A stretch of 64,000 bases of DNA from Streptacidiphilus albus JL83 (GCF_000744705.1 NZ_JQML01000001.1:9806017-9870016); one strand, 5' to 3'. Shown: positions 8,464 through 17,544, counted from the stretch's first letter. The notes: generated from the letters alone by a model not told the origin. Made by a program: numbers and translations.

Positions 8464-9060
8464 CGGCCCGCTTCACACGCGCCCGGACCGCCGTCCGCAC
8501 CCCCCGTCCGCCCCCGGCCCGGCCCCCGGCTCCGGCCTGGCTCCGGACCTGTCCCCGGCCCGGCCCCGGCCCCGGCCCGGCCCCCGGCCCCGGACCTGTC
8601 CCGTCTCCGGCCCCGTCCCGTCTCCGGTCCTGTTCCTGGCCTGTCCCGGCTCGGGTCTGTCCCGGTCTGTCCCCGGCCCGGCCCCGGCCCCGGCCCGGCC
8701 CCCGGCCCCGGCCCGGCCCCGGCCCCGGCCCGGCTCCGGACCTGTCCCCGGCTCCGGCCCGGCCCCGGCCCCGGCCCGGCTCCGGACCTGTCCCCGGCTC
8801 CGGCCCGGCCCGGCTCCGGACCTGTCCCGTCTCCGGCCCCGTCCCGTCTCCGGTCCTGTTCCTGGCCTGTCCCGGCTCGGGTCTGTCCCGGTCTGGCCCC
8901 GGCCCGGCCTGGTTCCGGTCCTGTTCCGGGCCTGTCCCGGCTCGGTCCGGTCCCTGGTCTGGTTCTGGTGCGGACCGGCCTCTGGGTCGGTCGCGGGCTC
9001 GGGTGGGTCGGGGGGCGGTCCGGGTCGTGTTTGGGGGTCGGGTGCCGGGTGTCCTTGGCC
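8464..9060. repeat. CCGG-rich repeat tract with an 87-bp direct duplication
   Basis: Almost entirely CCGGCCCCGG and GGACCTGTCCC modules. A segment of about 87 bp (beginning CCGGACCTGTCCCGTCTCCG) occurs near 8587 and again near 8815, essentially identical. There is no gene. It separates the convergent receptor and bPH genes and could form stable RNA structure, so it may also end transcription from both sides. Confidence 0.7.
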
Positions 9061-9067
9061 AGTGAAG

Positions 9068-9580
9068 TTAGTCGATGCTGACGTCCTGACCTGGGGTGAC
9101 TGGGTTCGTTGGCAGAGGACCGAACGCGGGTCGTATGTGCTGCCAATACCTGGTGACGGCGGCGAGCCTGTCCACGAACTCCGTGCGGTCCGCGGACACC
9201 GCCATGGTGCCCGGCAGCGTGAAGAACTTCGCGTCGACGGTGCGCACTGCGATGAACACACGCGATGCCTTGCCGCGCCGCCCGTTGGTGCGCGGCTCGA
9301 CCGCGACGATGTCGCTCCAGGGAACGACTCTGAGGCGTCCCAGGCCAACCGTCCTCACTGCGGCAGGGGTCAGCGTGGTCCATCCATAGCTCACGAACAG
9401 GGCGAACAGCAGAAAGAAGAGGAACGAACCGATCGCCAAGAACACGGCCAGCCGCCTGGAGACGGCGTCCGGTGCGCCCTCGACGTAGCCGCGGATGAAC
9501 TCGGCCGCACCCATGCCGACGCCGATGAGGATGTACCTGATGATGTCCGTGCCGAATCGCTTGAGGGTGCCGCGATCCAT
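9068..9580 (-). CDS. Small membrane protein with a bacterial PH domain
   Basis: A 170-residue protein read from ATG 9580, where AGGA sits about 6 nt upstream. An ATG at 9601 would add 7 residues but has no ribosome site. The N-terminal third has two hydrophobic segments (IIRYILIGVGMGAAEF and RLAVFLAIGSFLFFLLFALF), which look like a membrane hairpin. The rest fits a bPH-like beta domain (GRLRVVPWSDIVAVEP, TLPGTMAVSADR). Known: such proteins are membrane-anchored with an exposed PH fold, mostly of unknown role. It shares no operon with its neighbours and is probably not part of the cluster chemistry. Confidence 0.7.
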   Translation of the reverse strand: MDRGTLKRFGTDIIRYILIGVGMGAAEFIRGYVEGAPDAVSRRLAVFLAIGSFLFFLLFALFVSYGWTTLTPAAVRTVGLGRLRVVPWSDIVAVEPRTNGRRGKASRVFIAVRTVDAKFFTLPGTMAVSADRTEFVDRLAAVTRYWQHIRPAFGPLPTNPVTPGQDVSID

Positions 9581-9912
9581 GCCGATCCTGACGTTCTGCA
9601 TGGTCGGGATGGTACGAGGTGGGAACCAGGAACCGAGAGCCGGCCCCTGGCACCCGAAGCGACTGGATTCATTGTCAACGCCTCGGTTGGATGACAACGG
9701 ACACCGGGGCCGTGCGGGGTGCCGTCAGGGGGGTGGGGAGGGGGTGATGGCGCTTCTTGGAATCGACCACCCCCTACTCGGGGCGATCCCGCACCTGCTC
9801 TGTGGAGCTCCCCACTCAGGTGGGGCTTGGCCTGCGGCCGGATGCCTCACCGAGAGGTCCGGCCGCTGGCCCGGGTGAAGCACTGTCGTAGGGACCCGGT
9901 GCTTGTGACGTC

Positions 9913-10461
9913 ATGGATGGAGCCGACGGGTCTCGTGCCGACACCCAGGACATCGGAGCGTTGCGGGACGCTTTCGCCGTGGAGTGGCGGGAGCCGCCAC
10001 CGGGTTGGGACGCGTTGCGGGTCTGGGAGGGCCGGCACGGCGTCGTCCTGCCCGAGCCCTGCCGGACGTTCATCGCAGAGACCGCCAACGGCTCCTGCCT
10101 CGGGCCGCCCGAGGACGGCGGCCTCCTGCCGCCGGGCCGGCTCCCGCCCGGCTGGCCCGACCAGGACCAGCCCCGTGAACCCGCGGCCGGGTTCCCCCTG
10201 GACCACAGCTGGATGTGGGAGGACGGCAATCGCGGCTACCGGGCCCTGGCCCCCATCGTCCATGCGGTCTGCAACCACGGCTCTGCCGTCCTGGGTGCCG
10301 AGGACGGCCCCATGTACTGGCTGCTGGCCGTCACCGGCCCCAGCCGCGGCAAGGTCTGGCTGGTGGCCGACGTCGGCGCGCACCTCTGCCCCCAGGACCC
10401 TGGCATCGGCTTCACGGACTGGGTCCGCCGCTGGCAGGCCGGCGACGGATGGCAGGACTGA
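9913..10461 (+). CDS. SMI1/KNR4-family protein
   Basis: A 182-residue protein starting at ATG 9913. The order WEGRHGVVLPEPCRTFIAETANG, then an aromatic core (HSWMWEDGNRGYRAL), an acidic middle and a Trp-rich C-terminus (FTDWVRRWQAGDGWQD) is typical of SMI1/KNR4 (SUKH) proteins. Known: SUKH proteins often act as immunity proteins for polymorphic toxins, or as general interaction modules. No toxin gene is adjacent, so immunity is not supported here. No clear ribosome site precedes the ATG. Confidence 0.7.
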   Translation: MDGADGSRADTQDIGALRDAFAVEWREPPPGWDALRVWEGRHGVVLPEPCRTFIAETANGSCLGPPEDGGLLPPGRLPPGWPDQDQPREPAAGFPLDHSWMWEDGNRGYRALAPIVHAVCNHGSAVLGAEDGPMYWLLAVTGPSRGKVWLVADVGAHLCPQDPGIGFTDWVRRWQAGDGWQD

Positions 10462-10750
10462 CCCGACCCGTCAAAAGCCGGCCGAGCATCGCTCCGAGGG
10501 TCCTTGACCCGCCGTCCGCCCACCCCGCAGGGCAACCGGCCGGTGACGGACACGCTCACCGCTGCTCCCCGCCTCGTTGACGAGCGGACTAAGTGGATCA
10601 GGGAGCAGCCCTGGCCGATTTCCGGGATCCTCATCAGGGGTGGGGCCCTCTGACGGTGGGGGTCCGGGCCCGGTTACACTCCGCGCTGCAGCTACAACCG
10701 GGGGCCCGGCCCCCGGCCGACACCGGGCGAAGCACCAGGATGCGGGAGCG

Positions 10751-11515
10751 ATGAACACGCGGATGCTCGAAGGCAAGGTCGCCGTCATCACCGGGGCGTC
10801 CAGCGGGATCGGTGCGGCGGCGGCGCGCCTGTTCGCCGCCGAGGGTGCCGCCGTGGTCCTGATGGCCCGTAGGGCCGACCGTGTCCGCGACCTCGCGCGG
10901 GAGATCACCGAGGCCGGGGGCAGTGCCTGTGCGGCCCCCGGCGACGTCGCCTCCCCGCGCGACGCCGCGCGTGCGGTCACCGTGGCCCTGGACGCCTACG
11001 GCCGCCTGGACTGCGCGTTCAACAACGCCGGCTACGCCACCGCGGGGGTGCCGTTGCACGAGATCGGCGACGAGGTGTTCGAGCGCACGATGGCGGTGAA
11101 CGTCGCGGGGGTGTGGAACTGCCTGCGGGCCCAGGTGCCCGCCATGCTCAAGCACGGCGGCGGGTCGATCGTCAACACCTCGAGCGTCGCGGGCCTGCAG
11201 GCCACCGGTGCCTCGGCCGCCTACATCGCCGCCAAGCACGCCGTTATCGGGCTGACCCGGGCGGCCGCGTCCGACTACGCCCGGCAGGGCATACGCGTCA
11301 ACGCCCTGGTGGTCGGCAGCACCCTGACCGAGATGATGCACGACATCCTGGCCGCCGTGCCGGAACTGGAGGAGGAGTTCCTCTCCAACAGCCTGCAGCA
11401 GCGCATGGCCGCGCCCAGCGAGGTCGCCCAGGCCGCCGCCTGGCTGTGCAGCGACCGCTCCTCCTTCGTCACGGGCACCGCCATGCCCGTCGACGGCGGC
11501 GCCACGGCCATGTGA
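10751..11515 (+). CDS. Short-chain dehydrogenase/reductase (classical SDR)
   Basis: A 254-residue classical SDR from ATG 10751, after GGAG. The Rossmann motif TGASSGIG is at residues 14-21, NNAG at 91-94, and the catalytic Ser145, Tyr158 and Lys162 are present (NTSSVAG, YIAAK). The C-terminus SFVTGTAMPVDGG is typical. Known: NAD(P)-dependent reduction or oxidation of a carbonyl/alcohol. The substrate is not deducible. It stands alone between repeat tracts, in the signalling block. Inferred: either GBL keto reduction, as such SDRs often accompany GBL synthases, or a tailoring step. Confidence 0.85.
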   Translation: MNTRMLEGKVAVITGASSGIGAAAARLFAAEGAAVVLMARRADRVRDLAREITEAGGSACAAPGDVASPRDAARAVTVALDAYGRLDCAFNNAGYATAGVPLHEIGDEVFERTMAVNVAGVWNCLRAQVPAMLKHGGGSIVNTSSVAGLQATGASAAYIAAKHAVIGLTRAAASDYARQGIRVNALVVGSTLTEMMHDILAAVPELEEEFLSNSLQQRMAAPSEVAQAAAWLCSDRSSFVTGTAMPVDGGATAM

Positions 11516-12510
11516 GGACCGCGTCGCGGCCGGTCGGCACGCCCGCGGTCGACCGCCCGCGCGGGAGCGGCGGGTCCCGCGCCCGCCCGGGCGGCGGGGC
11601 GCCGCCCCCCCGGTCCCCGGCCCGGAACGGTCCGCACGGGGCCGCCGGTGGTCCCGCCCCTGCCGGGTTCGGACGCCCAGGCCCCGGCACCGACACCCGC
11701 TCGCCCCGCTCGCCTCGGCCGTTGCCCGGCGCCCCCGGCGGCCGCCGGCGGTCCTGGCCCTGCCGGGAACGGTCCGCACGGGGCCGCCGGTGGTCCCGCC
11801 CCCGCCGGGTTCGGAGGGCCCGGCCCCGACACCCGGCACTTGCTCGCCCCGGCCGTTGCCCGGCGCGCCCTGTCGGCCGCCGGTGGTCCTGGCCCTGCCG
11901 GGTTCGGACGGCCGGGCCCCGACAAGCCGGCATCTGCTCGCCCCGGCCGCTGCCCGGCGCGCCCCCGCCGGCTGCTGTCCGGCGTCCCCCGCCCCGCGTC
12001 GGCCGCCGGCGCGGTCCCGGCCCGGTCCCGGCCCGGGGGCGGCCGGGGGCCGGACAGCAGGCGTGATCGAGGACTCCGGGTCGATGCCGCCCTGGCTGCT
12101 CGCGGGCTGCTGGGGCCGCTGGTGCTCCGGACCGTGACGGGGACGGACGGGGACGTGGTCGCGGCACCCCGTCGGCCGTGCGGCGGGCCGCCTGCGGACG
12201 GTACCGGCCGGCTCCGCCCCCCGGTTCCGGCGGTCCGTCTGCCGGGGGCGGTTCGCCGATCCGGGCCGGCGGCGCCCGCGCCGGGCGGCGGGCCCGGTGG
12301 CGGGCCTGTTCCGGGTCCGGGGCCCGGTGGCGGGCGGTCCTCGGCGCGGGCAGCGGGCGCGGCCGCCCGGGCCTTCCTCTGACCCCTCCCCCTCCGGCGC
12401 CGGCGCGGGCGCGGGCGCGGGCGGGCGGTGCGGGCGGCGCGGGCGCGGCCGCCCGCCGCGCCGGGTCGGCCGCCCGGGCGGTGCCCGGGCGTGGTGCCCG
12501 TGCATCACAC
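11516..12510. repeat. One-kb degenerate GC repeat region, no gene
   Basis: Repeated variants of GGTGGTCCTGGCCCTGCCGG and GGTCCGCACGGGGCCGCCGG fill this stretch. Long frames on both strands are repeat artefacts with Pro/Gly/Arg composition and no domain. I see no gene, and no promoter until about 12516. Confidence 0.6.
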
Positions 12511-12515
12511 CCTCA

Positions 12516-12564
12516 TAAAAAAGCGAACAACCGCTTTGTTTTCTGTGGTTCCGGGCGCTACAGT
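12516..12564 (+). promoter_or_regulatory. Promoter plus operator of the second TetR gene
   Basis: A perfect inverted repeat, AAAGCG-AACAAC-CGCTTT (12520-12537), overlaps the -35 of a good promoter: TTGTTT (12536), 17-nt spacer, TACAGT (12559). The start codon is 57 bp further on. The half-site AAAGCGAACA recurs exactly at 13277. Autoregulation by the encoded TetR protein is inferred. Confidence 0.65.
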
Positions 12565-12620
12565 CGTGCTGCGCGCCGGCGGGGCCCGGGGCGGCCGGGC
12601 GAGGGAGGGGAGGGCGGACC

Positions 12621-13214
12621 ATGGGTCGGACACGTGGCGCGGGCCGGTCGGTCCGGGCGGAGAGGACCCGCGCGGAACTGGTGCGCGCCGCCGCCCGCCA
12701 GTTCGACCGCGACGGCTTCGAGGGGGCGTCCCTGCTGCGCATCAGCGGCGAGGCGCAGACCTCCCTGGGTGCGCTGACCTTCCACTTCGCCTCGAAGGCC
12801 GGGCTGGCCGACGAGGTCCAGGCGCAGGCGCGCGCCGTGGTGCGGGCCCTGGTGGCCGGGGTCTGCGCCCGGGGCGCCGGGCCGCTGGAGTCCGCGCGCC
12901 TGCTGACGGTCGGCCTGGCCGGGCTGCTGGAGCGCGACGAGCGGGTGCGCGGCGCGGCGAGGCTGCTGCGCGAGCGCGCCGGCCAGGGCCCGGCCTGGGC
13001 CGCGGAATGGCTGGCGGCGCTGCGCGTGCAGCTGGAACTGGCGGCGCTGGCGGGCCGGCTCGCCGCGAGGGCGGGTCCCGGTGAGGTCGCCGCCCTGGTC
13101 CAGTGCCTGATGGTGGGCGTCGAGGCGGCCGTGCGCGGGCGGGAGGGCGGCGTGTGCCCGCTGCCGTGGGCGCGGCTGTGGGACCTGCTGGAGCGGGGCA
13201 TCGCCGCGCCGTAG
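12621..13214 (+). CDS. TetR-family regulator, GBL-receptor-like (pseudo-receptor)
   Basis: A 197-residue TetR protein from ATG 12621, with a GGAGGGGAGGG ribosome region upstream. The recognition segment LRISGEAQTSLGALTFHFASKAGLADEV matches receptor-type TetR proteins, and the C-terminal domain is shorter and Ala/Leu-rich. Known: clusters often pair a true GBL receptor with a pseudo-receptor that no longer binds GBL but responds to antibiotics or intermediates. Context: AAAGCGAACA-type operators lie before this gene and before the kinase gene that follows. Inferred: it represses itself and the two-component pair. Confidence 0.8.
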   Translation: MGRTRGAGRSVRAERTRAELVRAAARQFDRDGFEGASLLRISGEAQTSLGALTFHFASKAGLADEVQAQARAVVRALVAGVCARGAGPLESARLLTVGLAGLLERDERVRGAARLLRERAGQGPAWAAEWLAALRVQLELAALAGRLAARAGPGEVAALVQCLMVGVEAAVRGREGGVCPLPWARLWDLLERGIAAP

Positions 13215-13274
13215 CCCGCGGGCCGCGGCGGGTGTCCCGAAAGAATCACGGGTGCACCGGACCATCCCCAAGAA

Positions 13275-13300
13275 ACAAAGCGAACATTCGCTATTATAAG
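13275..13300 (+). promoter_or_regulatory. Perfect operator palindrome at the kinase promoter
   Basis: AGCGAACATTCGCT (13279-13292) is a perfect 14-bp palindrome inside AACAAAGCGAACATTCGCTA. A -10-like TATTAT overlaps its right edge. It shares AAAGCGAACA with the operator at 12519, so the same TetR protein could bind both. Confidence 0.6.
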
Positions 13301-13354
13301 TTGGCCGGCTGGGGGGACGGGTCCACAGCCACGACGAGGAAGGCGTGACTGCAC

Positions 13355-14029
13355 ATGACGATGACCTATCCCGGTGCCGCTGCGGACACGGACGTGCGCA
13401 TGTTCGTCGCCCGCGAGGTCCACGACCGGATCGGCAGCGGGCTGGCCCTGGCCCTGCGCCGGCTCGACTTGCTCGAACACGCCCCCGACGGCCGGGCCGA
13501 CGCCCGCCAGCGGCGCCTGAACGACCTGCGCGCGGCGCTGGCCGACGCCCTCGGCGTCACCCGCGAACTGGTCTCGGGCCTGCGCGGGACCCCCGACGCC
13601 GCCGAGCCCGCCCACGGCCTCCCCCTGGAGGCGTCCCTGCGCGCCTACCTGCGCGACACCGTCCCCACCGGGACCGAGGTACGGCTCCGGGTCCACGGAG
13701 CGGACCAGTGGATGCCCCGGGACGTGGCCGGCGAGGTCTTCGTCATCGTCCGCGAAGCCCTGCGCAACGCCCTGGCCCACGCCCGTGCCCGCACGGTCAC
13801 CGCGATCGTCACCATCGCCCCGCACGAGGTCTGCGCCAGCGTGCGCGACGACGGCGCCGGCTTCGACCCCCGCGCCGTGTGCCGGCCGGGCCGCGCCAAC
13901 GGACTGCTCGCCATGGAGGAGCGCGCCGCCGCCCTCGACGGCACCGCCACCATCGCCTCCGCGCCCCGCCGGGGCACCGAGGTCGCCCTGTGGATCCCGA
14001 TCAACGAAAGGAGCAGCGGCCGTGAATGA
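13355..14029 (+). CDS. Cytosolic histidine kinase (HisKA_3/HATPase_c) without a sensor domain
   Basis: Only 224 residues. The dimerisation/phosphoacceptor helix comes first, with REVHDRIGSGLALAL and His23. The HATPase domain follows, with the N-box (EALRNALAHARA), the G1 box (VRDDGAGFDP) and GLLAMEERAAALDG. No membrane segment or sensory domain is present. Known: NarL-type kinases phosphorylate a partner regulator. The partner starts inside this gene. Inferred: input comes from a soluble ligand or another protein, with control at transcription by the upstream operator. An ATG at 13361 is an alternative start. Confidence 0.85.
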   Translation: MTMTYPGAAADTDVRMFVAREVHDRIGSGLALALRRLDLLEHAPDGRADARQRRLNDLRAALADALGVTRELVSGLRGTPDAAEPAHGLPLEASLRAYLRDTVPTGTEVRLRVHGADQWMPRDVAGEVFVIVREALRNALAHARARTVTAIVTIAPHEVCASVRDDGAGFDPRAVCRPGRANGLLAMEERAAALDGTATIASAPRRGTEVALWIPINERSSGRE

Positions 14030-14687
14030 CCGCCAGATCCGCATCCTGGTCGCCGACGACCACACCCTGCTGCGCGAAGCCCTGTGCGACCTGCTGGACA
14101 CCGCGGCGGACTTCGAGGTCGTCGCCCAGGCCGGCGACGCCGAGACCGCGGTGCGCCTGGCCGCCGAGCACCGACCCGACGTGGCGCTCCTGGACGTCCA
14201 GATGCCCCACAACAACGACCCGGTCGCCACCGTGCGCCGCATGCTCCAGCACTGCCCCGCCCTGCGGATCGTCATCGTCAGCATGGACGACCACCCGGTC
14301 CTGGTGCGCCAGCTGGTCGCCGGCGGCGTGTGCGGCTACGTCCACAAGAGCGCCGGCTGGCACACCCTGGCCGCCGCCGTGCGCCAGCTCAGCGGCCCGG
14401 GGCAGCCGGTGGTCACCCTCTCCCTGCCCACCCCCCGCACCCCCGGCGCCCGGGCCGGGGCCGACCAGCAGCTGTCCGCCCGCGAGGTCGAGGTCCTCGC
14501 GCTGGTGGCCGCCGCCCTGAGCAACCGCCAGGTCGGGGCCCGCCTGGGCATCACCGAAGGCACCGTCAAACGCCACCTGCGGAACCTGTTCGACAAGCTG
14601 GGCGCCGTCTCGCGGATCGACGCCGTCAACAAGGCCGTCGCCATGGGCCTGGTCCGGCCCCACCGGACCCCCCGGGCAGTCGCCTGA
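14022..14687 (+). CDS. NarL/LuxR-type response regulator, partner of the kinase
   Basis: A 221-residue protein from GTG 14022, with AAAGGAG upstream. It overlaps the kinase stop by 8 bp, indicating translational coupling. The receiver domain has the acidic pair (ADDH), phosphoacceptor Asp58 (LLDVQMP) and a conserved Lys (VHKSA). The C-terminal LuxR helix-turn-helix reads LSAREVEVLALVAAALSNRQ. Known: phosphorylation activates DNA binding. Targets are unknown. A plausible target class is the cluster operons. Confidence 0.9.
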   Translation: MNDRQIRILVADDHTLLREALCDLLDTAADFEVVAQAGDAETAVRLAAEHRPDVALLDVQMPHNNDPVATVRRMLQHCPALRIVIVSMDDHPVLVRQLVAGGVCGYVHKSAGWHTLAAAVRQLSGPGQPVVTLSLPTPRTPGARAGADQQLSAREVEVLALVAAALSNRQVGARLGITEGTVKRHLRNLFDKLGAVSRIDAVNKAVAMGLVRPHRTPRAVA

Positions 14688-14689
14688 GC

Positions 14690-15195
14690 GGCCCCGGACA
14701 CCCCGCGCCGGGCCGGGCCGCTCACCGCGCGGCGGCCGGGCCGGGCCGCTCACCGAGCCCCGGGCCGCGCCCCGCGCCGGGCCGGGTCGCTCACCGAGCC
14801 CCGGGTCGCTCACCGAGCCCCGGGCCGCTCGCCGCGCCCCGCGCCGGGCCGGGCCGCTCGCCGCGCGGCGGCCGCGCTGCTCACTGTGCCCCGGCCCCGG
14901 CTGCTCACTGTGCGCCGGCCGGGCCGCTCACCGCGCCCGCCCCGGGCCGGGCCGCTCACCGCGCGCCGGGCCGGGCTGTTCCGACCCGTGGCCTGCCGGC
15001 CGTCCGGTCGCCCGCTGCCCGGGCGGCTCGCCGCGCCGGGCCGCGCGGGGCCGCGCCCCGAGCCGCCCCGTGCCGGTCCCGCTGTGCATCGGCGCCCCCT
15101 TCTCCGTCGGCACCGCTGTGCAGGGGCGCTCCTTCCCCCTGCCGGTCCCGCTCCAGGCGCGGGGCGCCCCGTCCGGCGGGCAGCGGGGCAGCGGG
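14690..15195. repeat. GC repeat tract downstream of the two-component genes
   Basis: Irregular repeats of CCGGGCCGCTCACCGAGCCCC fill the space between convergent genes. Dense self-complementarity suggests RNA structure and possible transcription termination. There is no gene. Confidence 0.65.
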
Positions 15196-15199
15196 GGCT

Positions 15200-16027
15200 T
15201 CAGACGCTCAGGTAGCCGCCGTCCACGGGGATCGCGGCCCCGGTGACGTACGAGCCGGCGTCGCCGGCCAGGAACAGCAGCGCCCCGTCCAGCTCGTACA
15301 GCTCACCGGCCCGGCGCATCGGCGTGCGGCGCTCCACCCACGACCGGCCCTTGTCGCTGTCGAGCATGTCGGCGGTCATCTCCGACCGGAACCAGCCCGG
15401 GCACAGGCTGTTGACCCGCACCCCGCGGTGGGCCCACTGCGCGGCCAGGTCCCGTGTCAGGTTCACCACCCCGCCCTTGCTGGCCGCGTACGCAGCCTGC
15501 GGCAGGCTCCCGCTGCCCACCATCCCGTAGACCGAGGCCACGTTGACGATCGACCCGCGACCGCGTTCCAGCATGCCCGCGCCGACCACGCTGCTCAGGG
15601 CGAAGACCGCGGACAGGTTCACCGACACGATCGCATCGAAGCTCTCCGGGCTCTGCCGTTCCGCGGGCACCACCTCCGACAGCCCCGCGTTGTTGACCAG
15701 GATGTCGATCGGGCCGATCTCGCGGGCCACCGTGCGCACCAGGTGCTCGCGCTGGTCGGCGCGGGTCACGTCGCACGCCACCGCCAGGCTCCCCGGCAGG
15801 TCCCCGGCCAGTTCGCGCAGCGGCGCCTCGCGCCGTGCGGCCAGCACCACCCTGGCCCCGGCGGCGCTGAGCACCCGGGCGAAGTGCGCCCCGATCCCGC
15901 TGGAGGCGCCGGTGACGACCGCGGTGCGCCCGTCCAGACGGAACGCGGCGGTGGGGTCGGGCACCGCGGCGGTGGCCGCGCCCGCGGCCGGCCCGGCGAC
16001 GGTCGGGTTCTTGATCGCTGTGGTCAT
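15200..16027 (-). CDS. Short-chain dehydrogenase/reductase, last gene of the AfsA-like operon
   Basis: A 275-residue classical SDR from ATG 16027 (GGAAG about 9 nt upstream). It has an extra 30-residue Ala/Pro-rich N-terminus, TGASSGIG at 39-46, NNAG at 112-115, and the catalytic Ser165, Tyr180 and Lys184. The end, SYVTGAAIPVDGGYLSV, is typical. It follows the second AfsA-like gene, 459 bp downstream across a repeat tract. Known: GBL pathways need reduction of a keto or butenolide intermediate. Inferred: it supplies that reduction for the product of this operon, or acts on a polyketide. Confidence 0.85.
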   Translation of the reverse strand: MTTAIKNPTVAGPAAGAATAAVPDPTAAFRLDGRTAVVTGASSGIGAHFARVLSAAGARVVLAARREAPLRELAGDLPGSLAVACDVTRADQREHLVRTVAREIGPIDILVNNAGLSEVVPAERQSPESFDAIVSVNLSAVFALSSVVGAGMLERGRGSIVNVASVYGMVGSGSLPQAAYAASKGGVVNLTRDLAAQWAHRGVRVNSLCPGWFRSEMTADMLDSDKGRSWVERRTPMRRAGELYELDGALLFLAGDAGSYVTGAAIPVDGGYLSV

Positions 16028-16486
16028 CTCACATCACTTCCACGATGGCGGCGGACCGGGTCAGGCCCGCCGGCGCTGAGCTGGACGAGGAACTCGCCGG
16101 GGCCGACCGGGTCGGCGGACGGCAGGGCGGCGGGCCGGCCGGGCGGCGGTGTCGGCCGCCCCGGCGGGGTTGGCGGTGTCGGCCGCCCCGGCGGGGTCGG
16201 CGCCGGCCCCGGCCGGCCGGTGGTCCCGCCCGGGCCGGCCATCGGTGCGGCGCGGGCCTGTCGGAACGCGGGTGTGCGGGCGCCGTTCATGACGTGGCGG
16301 GCCGGGCGCGGCAGGCCCGCCGCGTGCAGCCGCCGCCCGCCGCAGTCCGCCCCGGTCCCGGTCCCGGTACGGGCCCCGGCCCCGGCGCGGGCGCGGGCGC
16401 GGGTGTGGCCGGTTGCCTCGGTGACCGCCCGCCGTCTCGGTGACCGGCCGGCGGCGGTGGCCGCGGGTGCGGGGGGTACCGCGGCG
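16028..16486. repeat. Repeat-rich spacer between AfsA-like and SDR genes
   Basis: Contains direct repeats of GTGTCGGCCGCCCCGGCGGGG (two close copies around 16150-16200) and a GCCCCGGCGCGGGCGCGGG tract. An open frame across it is low-complexity, and I do not support a gene. Confidence 0.55.
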
Positions 16487-17533
16487 TCAGACCGCATCGC
16501 CCGCCTCCCCGGTGGCGGGGCGCGGCACCCGGGTGCTGCCCAGCACCACGTGCAGGGTGGCCACGGTCGTCCCGTCCTGCTCGAAGTCGACCTTCGCGCC
16601 GACGGCGCCCGGCCCGTGGCCCCCGGTCGGGCCGACGCGCACGGTGATGTCCGAGTCGAGTTCGGCGAACCGCAGGTAGGAGGCGTCCACCCGCTGCAGG
16701 AACAGTTTCGGGGCGGCCAGGCCCAGGTGTTCCGCGGCGGCGAACAGCACGGCCTGCCGGGCCGCTTCCATCATGACCGGCCCCGGGACGTGGTCCTGCG
16801 GGTGGTCGAACATGCTCGGGTGCGTCACCGGCACCCGCAGGCGCGCCACGGCGCCGTCGTCCTGCACGCGCATGTCCTGCACCACCACGTTGGCGCTGCG
16901 CTCGCGGCCCACCAGGTGCGGGGCCGGGGGTGCGCCGTCGCCGTGCGGGGCGACGGAGTCGGAGTAGGGCGGCAGGGTGGTGCGGTGGCCCAGCCGCAGT
17001 TTCCGGTAGACCGCGTCGGGACGCTGCGCGGTGTCGACGGTGACGGTCCCGACCTGGCTCCCGCCCGCCATGACCCGCACCTGGTGCACGACGCGCGAGA
17101 TCTTGCCCTGGTACTCCTTGGCCAGCAGGACCGAGCCGAGCAGGACCAGATCCAGCGGTCCGGTGACCTGCAGCGGCCCCGGGTCGGTGATCTCCATGCG
17201 GGCGGTGGCGGTGATGGACTTGGTGGCGCGGTCCGCGTCGTGCTGCAGGTGCATCGCGCACAGCAGCATCTGGCGGACGCCCTCGAAGACCGCGAGCGGG
17301 TCGTGCATGGCCGGGGTGCCGGTGTGGTCGCCGTAGTAGGCGTGGCCGGCGGGCAGTTGGGCGGCGGCGTGGAACGTCTCCTCGTCCACGGAGCGGAAGT
17401 CGGTCAGGAAGACCTCGGCCAGGGCGGCCCGGTGGACCAGGTGCCGGGAGACGGTGCGCTGGGTCGCCAGGTCCGGTGCGGCGGCGTCGAGGGGCCGGGC
17501 GTCGGTGTCCGGGGGCAGGGTGGTGAGGGTCAT
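16487..17533 (-). CDS. Second AfsA-like (double-hotdog) enzyme, intact
   Basis: A 348-residue protein from ATG 17533, with GGAG 8 nt upstream. Both hotdog repeats are present. The family motifs include VSRHLVHRAALAEVFLTD, GHAYYGDHTG and FDHPQDHVPGPVMMEAARQA. Known: AfsA relatives couple beta-ketoacyl thioesters to dihydroxyacetone phosphate, giving GBL, methylenomycin-furan-type or salinipostin-type molecules. Context: it shares a minus-strand operon with a HAD phosphatase, a KAS III, a CoA-transferase and a ketosynthase, and has no receptor beside it. Inferred: the operon makes the acyl chain, condenses it with DHAP and removes the phosphate. The product may be a signal or a butenolide-type metabolite. 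Confidence 0.85.
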   Translation of the reverse strand: MTLTTLPPDTDARPLDAAAPDLATQRTVSRHLVHRAALAEVFLTDFRSVDEETFHAAAQLPAGHAYYGDHTGTPAMHDPLAVFEGVRQMLLCAMHLQHDADRATKSITATARMEITDPGPLQVTGPLDLVLLGSVLLAKEYQGKISRVVHQVRVMAGGSQVGTVTVDTAQRPDAVYRKLRLGHRTTLPPYSDSVAPHGDGAPPAPHLVGRERSANVVVQDMRVQDDGAVARLRVPVTHPSMFDHPQDHVPGPVMMEAARQAVLFAAAEHLGLAAPKLFLQRVDASYLRFAELDSDITVRVGPTGGHGPGAVGAKVDFEQDGTTVATLHVVLGSTRVPRPATGEAGDAV

Positions 17534-17544
17534 CGGAAACTCCA

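Noticed and set aside
10634-14284. Long minus-strand open frame across SDR, TetR and kinase genes
   Set aside because: Low-complexity antisense of well supported plus-strand genes; no domain or ribosome site.
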